A stretch of 22,088 bases of DNA. It comes from Planctomycetota bacterium. Its GTDB lineage: Bacteria > Planctomycetota > Planctomycetia > Pirellulales > Thermoguttaceae. The position numbers and the translations under genes are program-made. How positions within the stretch are numbered: position 1 is the first letter of the stretch; each line of letters begins with the position of its first letter. Location: assembly GCA_018897395.1 (NCBI GenBank), contig JAHIKV010000045.1:1-22088 (forward strand). Reading direction: 5' to 3'. Shown here piece after piece: positions 1 to 7,209 of this stretch. Under the pieces are notes generated by a model. It ran no database searches, was not told where the DNA came from, and was given only the letters and a program-made list of their open reading frames with translations.

Positions 1-440
1 TACCGCCGATACCTCGTAACGTTGCCGATCACCGGGCTTGCTTTCCTGCCCCCGTCACCCCACCTTCCATCGCCACCCCTTACCGGAGCAAGCCTGCTCC
101 TGGGCAATTCCCTGCGCTGACGGGTTCGACGAAGCTTTACGATCAATCGGCCGAAGTCTAACGAATGATTGCACTTGTGATGAAGGCGATCGCAGGCGAC
201 ATTCGTCGGGTGGCCGGGGCCGTCGTCCTCAAACGCGACGATGAATTGTTGGGGCCGGGAGAGTTCGATCTCCATGAAAAAGTGCTCGGGATGGCCTGCC
301 ACATGCCGGAGGCAACGGTCAACGACCGTAAAAAAGGGGGCATCAAGGCCCCAGCATGATCCGTCCCCGCTGCGGCGAAAACGCCCGGTTCGTCGAGTGG
401 CGCGGCAAGCGGATTTGCTTGCGGTCGCGGAGAAATAGGC
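1..440. other. Left-edge region without a supported gene
   Basis: I see no convincing gene here. Short open frames exist on both strands. The longest plus-strand candidate, 165-359 (64 codons, starting MIALVMKAIAG), has no recognisable domain and no clear Shine-Dalgarno sequence. Two frames are open at the left edge (to 120 and to 161) but encode proline-rich, low-information peptides that look non-coding. The segment ends at the helicase promoter. Confidence 0.5.
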
Positions 441-469
441 TTGGCGGATTTTGGAAGGAGTGTTACATT
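441..469 (+). promoter_or_regulatory. Promoter of the SNF2 helicase gene
   Basis: A -35 box TTGGCG (441-446), a 17-nt spacer and a -10 box TACATT (464-469) resemble the vegetative sigma-factor consensus. Transcription would begin near 476, leaving a leader of about 43 nt before the GTG start at 519. The TTG at 441, which would be the start of the longest frame, is the -35 box itself and would lie outside the transcript. Confidence 0.6.
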
Positions 470-518
470 GCTTCCATTGCGGGGGGCAGTCCGGGGTCAT
501 TTTTCAGGGAGGAACGCC

Positions 519-2918
519 GTGCCGGCAAAATCGAAAAGCAAACGCCCGACCACGAAGCGGAACCGGGGGCTTTCCAGACTGCGAAAGCCGGCTGAGATGT
601 CCCTGGAAGATTGGCAGGTGACACTGCGGCGTGACTTCGGTCAATCGCAGAAGTTCCGCGTGAAGAACCTGGGCGATGAGCCGCTTTTCTCGGAGTTTGA
701 GGTCGCCAATCCCGAGACGAAGCGGAGCTACCGGGTGGCGATCCGCGGCCAGGCGCTCGGCGAAAACTTTTGCTCTTGCCCCGACTTCGCCGGCAACACC
801 TTGGGCACTTGCAAGCACATCGAGCACGTGCTCGGCCGGCTGGGACGCCGTCGGGGAGCGAAAGCGGCCTTAGCGCTGGGCCATCAGCCCCACTATTCGG
901 AAGTCTATTTGCAGTACGGCGCGCGGCGGGAAGTGGTCTTCCGGTCGGGAACGGAATGTCCCGCGGCCCTGCAGAGTCTGGCCCGCCGGTACTTCGACGC
1001 CCAAAACCGCCTGGAGCCCGAGAGCTTTGCCCGGTTCCATACTTTTTTGCAGAAGGCGCAGTCGAACGGGCACGAGTTCCGCTGCTACAACGACGCTTTG
1101 GAATACATTGCCCAAGTGCGCGATCAGGAATTGTTGGCCGAGCGCGTGGCGGCGGCTTTTCCGAGGGGAATCCGCAGCCCGGCATTCAAGAAACTCTTGA
1201 AAACGTCCCTCTATCCGTATCAGCGGGAAGGGGTGCTGTTCGCCGCCAAGGCCGGCCGATGTCTGATCGCCGACGACATGGGCCTGGGCAAAACCATTCA
1301 GGCCATCGCCGCCGTCGAGATTCTCGCCCGTACCGCCGGAGTGGAGCGGGTGCTGGTCGTCGCGCCGACCTCTTTGAAGCACCAGTGGCAGCAGGAGATC
1401 GAGAAGTTCGCCGACCGTTCGGCGTTGGTGGTCGAGGGGATGCTCGCCCGCCGCGCCGAGTTGTACGCCGCCGACTCGTTCTACAAGCTGACCAATTACG
1501 ACGTGATCAACCGCGACGCGGAGTCGATTCGCCGCTGGCGGCCCGACGTGGTGATTCTCGACGAGGCCCAGCGGATAAAGAACTGGAAGACCCGCACCGC
1601 CCAGTGCGTGAAACAACTCGACTCGAAATTCGCCATCGTGCTGACCGGCACGCCGCTGGAGAACCGGCTGGAGGAGTTGCATTCGATCGTCGAGTTCGTC
1701 GACCGGTTCCGGCTCGGCCCCATGTTCCGATTCCTCGACCAACACCAACACGTCGATGAATGCGGTCGGGTCGTCGGATACCGCAACCTGTCTAAAATCT
1801 CGAAAACGCTCGAACCGATTCTCGTCCGCCGCACCAAGGACAAGGTGCTCAAGGAACTGCCCGAGCGGATGGAAAAGCGGTTCTTCGTGCCGATGACCGA
1901 ACAGCAGATGGACCACCACGAGGAGAACCGGGAGACGGTCGCCCGCGTGGTGCAAAAATGGCGCAGGTACGGGTTCCTCTCCGAGGGCGATCAGTTGCGG
2001 ATGCGGATCGCCCTGCAAAACATGCGGATGTCGTGCAACAGCACGTATCTGCTGGACAAGACGACCGACCACGGCGTGAAGGCCGATGAGTTGATCGACC
2101 TGCTGGCCGAGGTGTTCGAGGACCGGCAGGCCAAGGTGGTGGTTTTCAGCCAGTGGGTGCGGATGCACGAGTTGGTGGCCCGGCGTCTGGGTAAGCGAAA
2201 ATGGGATCATGTCTTCTTCCACGGCGGCGTGCCGGGGCCGAAGAGGAAAGGGCTGATTAGCCGCTTCAAGGAGGACCGCAACTGCCGGCTCTTCCTGTCC
2301 ACCGACGCCGGCGGCGTGGGCCTGAACCTGCAAAACGCCTCGGCCGTGGTGAATCTCGATCAGCCCTGGAACCCGGCCGTGTTGGAGCAAAGGGTCGGCC
2401 GCGTCCACCGCCTCGGCCAGCACCGCCCGGTGCGGGTCGTCCACTTCATCGCCCAAGGCACGATCGAGGAAGGAATGCTCGGCCTGTTGGCGTTCAAGAA
2501 GTCGATGTTCACCGGCGTGTTGGACGACGGCAAGGACGAGGTGTTTTTGGGCGGCACGCGGTTGAAAAAGTTCGTCGAGTCGGTGGAGAAGGCCACCGGC
2601 GAGATTCCGCCGTCGATGCCCCGACAGCCCGAACCGGAGCCGGACGGCTGGATCGCGGAACCGCCTTCCGCTCCTCAGGCTCCTCGTTCGGAACCCGAGC
2701 AAGGCTGGAACGACGTGTTGGCGGCGGGCGTGTCGCTGCTGGAAAAACTCGGCAAAACATTGGCGGCAAACCCGAAGGACGCCGCGGGCAAATTGCCGGC
2801 CGGACTGATCGCCCGCGACGAGAACACCGGCCAGTCCTACTTGAAGCTGCCGCTGCCCGACGCGGATACGATGCGCAAGATCACCGACCTGCTGAGCGGA
2901 TTAACCGGCGGAAAATAG
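519..2918 (+). CDS. SNF2-family DEAD/DEAH-like helicase with N-terminal SWIM zinc finger
   Basis: A 799-residue SWI2/SNF2 ATPase, expected to translocate on double-stranded DNA and remodel protein-DNA or polymerase complexes in the cytoplasm. The N-terminus carries a SWIM-type zinc motif (CSCPDF near residue 85, C-K-H at 98-100). The ATPase core has Walker A MGLGKT (about 254-259), the Walker B variant DEAQ (348-351) and motif III LTGTPLEN (375-382). A helicase C domain follows, with motif VI QRVGRVHRLGQ, then a proline-rich linker and a C-terminal tail of about 120 residues that I do not recognise. The GTG at 519 is chosen because AGGGAGGA lies 5 nt upstream and a promoter lies at 441-469. 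A TTG at 441 would add 26 unrelated residues. The gene converges on the FHA gene with a 12-nt gap. No phage-defence partners are visible, so a HepA/RapA-like housekeeping role is more likely than a defence role, but the exact function is unknown. Confidence 0.93.
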   Translation: MPAKSKSKRPTTKRNRGLSRLRKPAEMSLEDWQVTLRRDFGQSQKFRVKNLGDEPLFSEFEVANPETKRSYRVAIRGQALGENFCSCPDFAGNTLGTCKHIEHVLGRLGRRRGAKAALALGHQPHYSEVYLQYGARREVVFRSGTECPAALQSLARRYFDAQNRLEPESFARFHTFLQKAQSNGHEFRCYNDALEYIAQVRDQELLAERVAAAFPRGIRSPAFKKLLKTSLYPYQREGVLFAAKAGRCLIADDMGLGKTIQAIAAVEILARTAGVERVLVVAPTSLKHQWQQEIEKFADRSALVVEGMLARRAELYAADSFYKLTNYDVINRDAESIRRWRPDVVILDEAQRIKNWKTRTAQCVKQLDSKFAIVLTGTPLENRLEELHSIVEFVDRFRLGPMFRFLDQHQHVDECGRVVGYRNLSKISKTLEPILVRRTKDKVLKELPERMEKRFFVPMTEQQMDHHEENRETVARVVQKWRRYGFLSEGDQLRMRIALQNMRMSCNSTYLLDKTTDHGVKADELIDLLAEVFEDRQAKVVVFSQWVRMHELVARRLGKRKWDHVFFHGGVPGPKRKGLISRFKEDRNCRLFLSTDAGGVGLNLQNASAVVNLDQPWNPAVLEQRVGRVHRLGQHRPVRVVHFIAQGTIEEGMLGLLAFKKSMFTGVLDDGKDEVFLGGTRLKKFVESVEKATGEIPPSMPRQPEPEPDGWIAEPPSAPQAPRSEPEQGWNDVLAAGVSLLEKLGKTLAANPKDAAGKLPAGLIARDENTGQSYLKLPLPDADTMRKITDLLSGLTGGK

Positions 2919-2930
2919 CGCCCGGACTTA

Positions 2931-3569
2931 CTACGACCCGTCGAGAAAGGCATCGACGTCGAACTCGTCGGCGGCGGGATTGACGGCCGGTTTCGCGGGA
3001 GGCGAAGGCGCGGCAGGCGGTTCTTCCTCCTGCTCTTCCTCCTGCATCGCGGGTTGATCCTCCTCGACCGCCGCGGGCTGCTCGCCTTGGAGGTCTTCGA
3101 GAAAAGAGAGTTCCACCTCGGCCACGTCGGCCGCAGGGGCCGCTTCCGTCAGCGGATCGAAGGAGACCGCCTCGCCGACCGGCTCCGGATCGGGAGAGTC
3201 GGACCACGACTCCTGCCGCTCGGGTTGCGGGGCAATCGGGTCGGCCAACACCGCCTCGGGCAATGCGTTCAGGTCACCCTCGTATTCATACTGGGCGCGA
3301 AAAGTGAGCGGGCCGATCGCAAACTTCCCCTCGGGCGGCAACGGCGATTCCTTGATCCGCCGGCCGTCGATCACCGTGCCGTTGAGCGAACCCAGGTCGC
3401 GGACCATCAGCAGCCCGTCGGCCTCGAACAACTCGCAGTGCCGCCGACTGATCATTGGATGGGCGACCGTCAGCCCGGCCTCCCGGCCTCGGCCGATAAC
3501 CGTGGGCAGCTTCAGGGCAACGCTCCCTTTGCTGGCCTTTCCGCCGACAACAATCAGTTTCGCGTCCAT
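2931..3569 (-). CDS. FHA-domain protein with acidic C-terminal tail
   Basis: A 212-residue protein with an N-terminal forkhead-associated domain (about residues 5-95), a module that binds phosphothreonine peptides. The conserved FHA residues are visible: IGR (25-27), S41-R42-R43-H44 and the LGSLNGT loop (59-65). Residues 100-212 are rich in Glu, Asp, Pro and Ala, with long acidic runs, and end in DEFDVDAFLDGS. This part is probably disordered and may bind a partner or carry phosphorylation sites. There is no signal peptide or membrane segment, so it is cytoplasmic. The ATG at 3569 is preferred over a TTG at 3605 because that TTG belongs to the -35 box. The transcript would begin about one base before the ATG, so it may be leaderless. 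No kinase or phosphatase gene is adjacent. Confidence 0.88.
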   Translation of the reverse strand: MDAKLIVVGGKASKGSVALKLPTVIGRGREAGLTVAHPMISRRHCELFEADGLLMVRDLGSLNGTVIDGRRIKESPLPPEGKFAIGPLTFRAQYEYEGDLNALPEAVLADPIAPQPERQESWSDSPDPEPVGEAVSFDPLTEAAPAADVAEVELSFLEDLQGEQPAAVEEDQPAMQEEEQEEEPPAAPSPPAKPAVNPAADEFDVDAFLDGS

Positions 3570-3576
3570 CCCACAT

Positions 3577-3605
3577 ATCGTAGTCTGGAATACTCCGCGC
3601 CGCAA
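3577..3605 (-). promoter_or_regulatory. Promoter of the FHA gene (apparently leaderless transcript)
   Basis: Read on the minus strand: -35 TTGCGG (3605-3600), a 17-nt spacer, then -10 TACGAT (3582-3577). The expected transcription start, about 7 nt downstream, falls at 3570, next to the ATG at 3569. No Shine-Dalgarno sequence fits between them. Confidence 0.55.
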
Positions 3606-3666
3606 CTAATCCGCCGACGCGAGCAGTTGTTTGCTTGCGGAGGCATCGGGGCATTATTCTACTTAA

Positions 3667-3789
3667 CCCGCCGTGCATTTAGCCCGCCGTGCATTTAGCC
3701 CGCCGTGCATTTAGCCGTGAATACACGGCGGGGATAGGGTATGTCCCCACTCCGGCACATTCGCACGGCCCCCGGTTGTATTCACCGGG
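3667..3789. repeat. 16-bp triple tandem repeat followed by stacked hairpins
   Basis: The unit CCCGCCGTGCATTTAG occurs three times without a gap or mismatch (3667-3682, 3683-3698, 3699-3714). Directly after it, CACGGCGGG (3724-3732) can pair with the CCCGCCGTG of any of the three copies, while CCGTG-AATA-CACGG (3715-3728) forms a competing small hairpin. Two more hairpins follow: GGGGA/TCCCC (3730-3734 with 3744-3748) and CCCGGT/ACCGGG (3771-3776 with 3784-3789). The rest of the gap to the tRNA (3606-4012) holds no gene. A degenerate hp2-like palindrome lies at 3819-3833 and a promoter at 3936-3963. Confidence 0.8.
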
Positions 3790-3935
3790 CGCGAAATAGC
3801 GTTTTATTCTTCTACTTACGACGCAGAGTGTCGGAATGAGAGTAATCCGGCGAGGGAACACGGCTTACGGCCCACGGGCGGGGCACTCCAAGCTGCGCAA
3901 GCTGTCTGTTTTACCGGCTAATCTCCCAATTGCCC

Positions 3936-3963
3936 TTGAAAGCGGCACCTAACCGCCTATAAT
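3936..3963 (+). promoter_or_regulatory. Promoter of tRNA-Gly (and possibly tig)
   Basis: TTGAAA (3936-3941), a 16-nt spacer and a perfect TATAAT (3958-3963). Transcription would start near 3970, about 43 nt before the tRNA. No comparably good promoter is seen between the tRNA and tig, so the transcript may continue into tig. Confidence 0.65.
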
Positions 3964-4012
3964 CTCGGGATTCGGCACGGGGCCGGCATGGACGACCGTT
4001 GTACCACCGTGG

Positions 4013-4085
4013 GCGGGTGTAGCTCAGTTGGTAGAGCACGACGTTGCCAACGTCGTTGTCGTGGGTTCGAACCCCATCACCCGCT
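4013..4085 (+). tRNA. tRNA-Gly (GCC anticodon)
   Basis: A complete cloverleaf can be folded. The acceptor stem is GCGGGTG/CACCCGC (4013-4019 with 4078-4084) and the D stem is GCTC/GAGC. The anticodon stem CGACG/CGTCG encloses the loop TTGCCAA with anticodon GCC (4046-4048). The T stem is GTGGG/CCCAT with loop TTCGAAC, and the discriminator base is T4085. The 3' CCA is not encoded (TCCT follows), so it must be added after transcription. Confidence 0.97.
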
Positions 4086-4127
4086 CCTTGCGCACACGAA
4101 CAAACTTCATAACGCCGCGGCACGATT

Positions 4128-5678
4128 ATGCCTGAGAACGAGAACAAAGACCTCCCCGAAGCCGACGTGAACCCCACCGAGACCGCCGTTGCGGAAGCCG
4201 AGCCGGAGACCCAACGGCTTTCGCTGGAGGTGAAGGTGGACAACCGCGGCACTTGCGAGCGCCACGTAACGGTGATGATTCCGCGCGAGGACATCGACCG
4301 GTATTTCGACAAGGAGTTCACCGAATTGATGCCCACGGCGCACGTGCCGGGATTTCGTCAGGGCCATGCCCCGCGAAAGCTGATCGAGTCCCGCTTCCGC
4401 AAGGACATTGCGGACAAGGTCAAGGGCGAGTTGCTGATGAACAGCCTTTCCCAGGTGAACGAGGACGAGAAGCTTTCGGCGATCAGCGAGCCTGATTTCG
4501 ACTTCGAGGCGATTGAGATGCCCGAGGATGGCCCGTTCACCTTCGAGTTCGACATCGAGGTTCGGCCGGATTTCGATCTGCCCGAGTGGAAGGGGCTGAA
4601 GATCGAAAAGCCGGTCCGCGAGTTGAGCGAGAAGGACGCGGACGATACGCTGCAAGGCATTTTGGCCCGCCGCGGCCGGTTGATCCCGCACGACGGGGCG
4701 GCCTCTCCGGGCGACTACATCACCACGAACTTGACCTTCCAGCACGACGGCAAAGATCTGGCCGGCGCCGAGGAAGAGGTGATCCGCATCCGGCCGGTGC
4801 TCAGTTTCCGCGACGGCAACATCAAGGGGTTCGATAAGTTGATGGACGGCATCCGCGCGGGCGAGACGCGCGAAGGCGAGGCCGAACTGAGCGACGACGC
4901 CCCCAACGTAGCCCTTCGCGGACAGAAGGTGACGGCCATTTTCAAGGTGTTGGAGGTCAAGAAGCTCGAATTGCCCGAGTTGAACGCCGAATTGCTCAAT
5001 GAGTTGGGCGAGTTCCAGGACGAGGCCGAGCTCCGCGACACGATCCGCGACCAACTCGGCCGGCAGTTGGAATACGAGCAGCACCGCCGCGCCCGCGAGC
5101 AGATCACGGCCGCCTTGACCGTGGCCGCCGATTGGGAGCTTCCGCCCGCGCTGTTGCAGCGTCAGAGCCGCCGCGAGTTGCAGCGTGCCGTGATGGAATT
5201 GCAGCGGAGCGGATTTAGCGAGGACGAGATCCGCGCCCACGAGAACTCGCTGCGTCAGAACAACACGGTCTCCACCGCCCGGGCGCTGAAGGAACACTTC
5301 ATCCTCGAACGCATCGCCGAAGAAGAGAAGGTTGATGTCGACGAGCAGGACTACGAGAGCGAAATCCGGCTGATCGCCGGCCAGAGCGACGAGTCGCCGC
5401 GGCGTGTCCGGGCACGGCTGGAAAAATCCGGCTCGATGGACGTGTTGCGAAACCAGATAGTCGAGCGAAAGGTGATCGAGCGCATCCTTGAGCACGCCAG
5501 GTTCAACGAAGTGCCTTACTCGTTCCGCCAGACCGACGAGGAAGCAATCGACCAAACGGCCGGCGGCGGCGAGCAAGCCGACATCCCCGAGGCGAAGTAC
5601 GACGAAGGAGAAGAGGTTCCCGAGGCGCGGAAAGAGGGATCGGGGGCGAGAGACGAGGGACGAGGGGCGAGGGAATAG
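4128..5678 (+). CDS. tig: Trigger factor (ribosome-associated chaperone)
   Basis: Trigger factor binds near the ribosomal exit tunnel and shields nascent chains. The ribosome-docking signature GFRQGHAP lies at residues 75-82 within the N-terminal domain (about 31-150). It is followed by an FKBP-like PPIase region of divergent sequence (about 175-265) and the helical C-terminal substrate-binding domain. At 516 residues it is longer than the usual 430-450: there is an acidic extension of about 30 residues at the N-terminus and a low-complexity tail at the C-terminus (GSGARDEGRGARE) that is encoded by 7-bp tandem repeats. The ATG at 4128 lacks a Shine-Dalgarno sequence. It lies 42 nt after the tRNA, so it may be translated from a transcript released by tRNA 3' processing. 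The two clpP genes follow, as is common for tig-clpP-(clpX) clusters, but no clpX is present here. Confidence 0.96.
   Translation: MPENENKDLPEADVNPTETAVAEAEPETQRLSLEVKVDNRGTCERHVTVMIPREDIDRYFDKEFTELMPTAHVPGFRQGHAPRKLIESRFRKDIADKVKGELLMNSLSQVNEDEKLSAISEPDFDFEAIEMPEDGPFTFEFDIEVRPDFDLPEWKGLKIEKPVRELSEKDADDTLQGILARRGRLIPHDGAASPGDYITTNLTFQHDGKDLAGAEEEVIRIRPVLSFRDGNIKGFDKLMDGIRAGETREGEAELSDDAPNVALRGQKVTAIFKVLEVKKLELPELNAELLNELGEFQDEAELRDTIRDQLGRQLEYEQHRRAREQITAALTVAADWELPPALLQRQSRRELQRAVMELQRSGFSEDEIRAHENSLRQNNTVSTARALKEHFILERIAEEEKVDVDEQDYESEIRLIAGQSDESPRRVRARLEKSGSMDVLRNQIVERKVIERILEHARFNEVPYSFRQTDEEAIDQTAGGGEQADIPEAKYDEGEEVPEARKEGSGARDEGRGARE
5629..5678 (+). repeat. 7-bp-period tandem repeat forming the 3' end of tig
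   Basis: Seven successive heptads can be read: GGAAAGA, GGGATCG, GGGGCGA, GAGACGA, GGGACGA, GGGGCGA, GGGAATA. The tig stop codon TAG (5676-5678) lies in the last unit. Consensus is about GGGGCGA. The repeat sets the last 16 or so residues of trigger factor. Confidence 0.75.
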
Positions 5679-5690
5679 AATTTGGGATTT

Positions 5691-5754
5691 GTTTAGCCGC
5701 CGCGTCCACGCGGCGCAAGGGAGTGCGATCCCGGCGTGGACGCCGGGGCTAAAC
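5691..5754. repeat. Long imperfect palindrome between tig and clpP1
   Basis: GTTTAGCC (5691-5698) pairs with GGCTAAAC (5747-5754). Inside it, CGCGTCCACGCGG faces CCGGCGTGGACGCCGG with few mismatches. This makes a REP-like hairpin of about 64 nt. It lies 13 nt after the tig stop and could act as a transcript-stabilising or terminating structure, but no U-tract follows. Confidence 0.7.
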
Positions 5755-5814
5755 CGAGGCGATCCAATAATCACTACGTAACGGACTACACCACTTGCCG
5801 ATGAAGGATCATCT

Positions 5815-6447
5815 ATGAGCGAAATATACCGGCCACCGGTCGTCGACCCGCTCTTGTCTTATCGCGACTACCAACGCCAGCGGCAGATGACGCTCGGCGA
5901 TCTGTTGCTGGAAAATCGGATCATTCTGCTGCAAGGCGAGATCCACGACGGCAACGCCAACGAGTTGGTGATGAAGCTGTTGTACTTGCAGAGCGAGAAC
6001 CGCCGCAAGGACATCCATTTTTACATCAATTCGCCCGGCGGCAGCGTTACCGCAACGCTGGCCATTTACGACACGATGCAGATTCTCGGTTGCCCGGTGG
6101 CCACGTACTGCGTCGGTTTGGCGGCCAGCGGGGGCGCGGTGCTGCTGGCCGGCGGCGCCAAGGGCAAACGGTTCGCACTGCCGCACTCCAAGGTGATGAT
6201 CCACCAGCCCTACGGCCAAGTGGGTGGACAGATCTCCGACATCGAAATCCAAGCCAATGAAATCCTCCAAACCCGCGAAGCGCTCAACACGATTCTCGCC
6301 GACCACACCGGCCAGCCGATCGAGCGGATCGCAAAGGACACCGACCGAGATTTTTACATGACAGCCGAACAGGCCAAGCAATACGGCATCGTCGACGACA
6401 TCCTCACCAAGCAGAAAGCAAATGTTGAGGAGGAAGAGGAGAAATAG
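5815..6447 (+). CDS. clpP: ATP-dependent Clp protease proteolytic subunit, first copy (ClpP1)
   Basis: A 210-residue serine peptidase of family S14 that forms the degradation chamber used by ClpX/ClpA/ClpC ATPases. The catalytic triad is intact: Ser105 (GLAASGGA), His130 (MIHQP) and Asp179 (DTDRD). The oxyanion/handle segment INSPGGS lies at 71-77. Compared with the second copy it has Gly instead of Met after the catalytic Ser, a different N-terminus (MSEIYRPPVVDPLLSYRDYQ) that would change the axial gate and ATPase contact, and a Glu-rich C-terminus. AAGGA lies 6 nt before the ATG. The second clpP follows 127 bp downstream. The pair may form mixed rings, as reported for ClpP1P2 in mycobacteria; this is an inference. 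Confidence 0.95.
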   Translation: MSEIYRPPVVDPLLSYRDYQRQRQMTLGDLLLENRIILLQGEIHDGNANELVMKLLYLQSENRRKDIHFYINSPGGSVTATLAIYDTMQILGCPVATYCVGLAASGGAVLLAGGAKGKRFALPHSKVMIHQPYGQVGGQISDIEIQANEILQTREALNTILADHTGQPIERIAKDTDRDFYMTAEQAKQYGIVDDILTKQKANVEEEEEK

Positions 6448-6568
6448 TGGTCAGTGGCCGGTGGTCAGTGGCCAGTTGCCAGTGACCAGTTGCGAAGCCG
6501 CAAGCGGTTTTTGCTCTCCACTCGCCACTACCCACTAATGACCACTAGCCACTGACCACTAGCCACTA
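6445..6568. repeat. Inverted pair of 7-bp tandem repeat arrays between clpP1 and clpP2
   Basis: From the clpP1 stop codon TAG (6445-6447) run seven heptads (6447-6495) such as GTGGTCA, GTGGCCG, GTGGCCA, GTTGCCA and GTGACCA. Near clpP2 the same motif returns in reverse orientation (6522-6566: TAGCCAC, TGACCAC units). TAGTGGTCAGTGGC (6445-6458) is a perfect 14-bp inverted match to 6548-6561, so the intergenic RNA can fold into one long stem. The loop contains GCGAAGCCGCAAGCGG (6492-6507), a sequence that recurs in inverted orientation at 11971-12019. Confidence 0.85.
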
Positions 6569-6574
6569 TCTCCC

Positions 6575-7171
6575 ATGCCCCTAATACCCTACGTCATCGA
6601 AAAGAGCGGCCGCGAAGAGCGGGCGATGGACATCTACAGCCGCCTGCTGAAGGACCGCATCGTCTTCCTCGGCTCGCAGGTAAACGACGAGGTGGCCAAC
6701 GCGGTAGTCGCGCAAATGCTCTTTCTCCAGTCGGAAGACTCCAAGTCGGACATCCATTTTTACATCAACTCGCCCGGCGGGAGCATCGCCGCCGGGCTGG
6801 CCATCTACGACACGATGCAGTTCGTCGATTGTCCCGTGGCGACGTACTGCATCGGCCAGGCCGCCTCGATGGGGGCCGTCCTGCTGGCCGCCGGCGCCGC
6901 CGGCAAGCGCAAGGCCCTGCCCAACTCGCGGATCATGATCCATCAGCCCCTGGCCGGCGCCGAAGGCACGGCCGCGGACATCCTCATCCACGCCAAGGAG
7001 TTCATCAAGGTCAAGGAACGGCTCAACCGCATACTCATCAAGCACACCGGCCACCCGCTGGAAAAGATCGAACAAGACACCGACCGCGACCGCTTCATGT
7101 CGGCCGAGGAGGCCCTGGAATACGGACTGATAGATCACGTAATCGAACACGCGGGGCAGATTAAGAGTTAG
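6575..7171 (+). CDS. clpP: ATP-dependent Clp protease proteolytic subunit, second copy (ClpP2)
   Basis: A 198-residue ClpP of canonical form. The N-terminus MPLIPYVIE matches the usual axial-loop sequence, and the triad is Ser98 (QAASMGA), His123 (MIHQP) and Asp172 (DTDRD), at the same numbers as in the well-studied Staphylococcus enzyme. The INSPGGS motif lies at 64-70. It is closer to typical bacterial ClpP than the first copy and may be the subunit that docks the ATPase through its hydrophobic pockets. There is no Shine-Dalgarno sequence before the ATG. The upstream region is the inverted heptad repeat, so expression is probably from the clpP1 transcript. The stop codon TAG is again the first triplet of a heptad array. 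Confidence 0.96.
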   Translation: MPLIPYVIEKSGREERAMDIYSRLLKDRIVFLGSQVNDEVANAVVAQMLFLQSEDSKSDIHFYINSPGGSIAAGLAIYDTMQFVDCPVATYCIGQAASMGAVLLAAGAAGKRKALPNSRIMIHQPLAGAEGTAADILIHAKEFIKVKERLNRILIKHTGHPLEKIEQDTDRDRFMSAEEALEYGLIDHVIEHAGQIKS

Positions 7172-7205
7172 TGGCCAGTAGCCAGTAGCCAGTGGTTAGT
7201 GAATG
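7169..7205 (+). repeat. 7-bp tandem repeat starting at the clpP2 stop codon
   Basis: The stop TAG (7169-7171) runs into the units GTGGCCA, GTAGCCA, GTAGCCA, GTGGTTA and GTGAATG (7171-7205). The motif is the same as after clpP1. Confidence 0.8.
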
Positions 7206-7209
7206 AGGG

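Noticed and set aside
870..2702. 610-codon open frame on the minus strand opposite the helicase gene
   Set aside because: It lies antisense to a gene with clear helicase motifs. Its translation is rich in Arg, His, Leu and Val with no motif, as expected from GC-rich codon bias.
519..3569. Helicase plus FHA gene as a phage-defence pair
   Set aside because: The genes converge and are not an operon, and no nuclease, methylase or other defence gene is nearby.
3667..3789. Possible CRISPR array
   Set aside because: The three 16-bp repeats are directly adjacent with no spacers, and there are no cas genes.
4107..5774. 555-codon open frame on the minus strand opposite trigger factor
   Set aside because: It is a shadow of tig. 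The translation has no recognisable domain and spans the intergenic palindrome.
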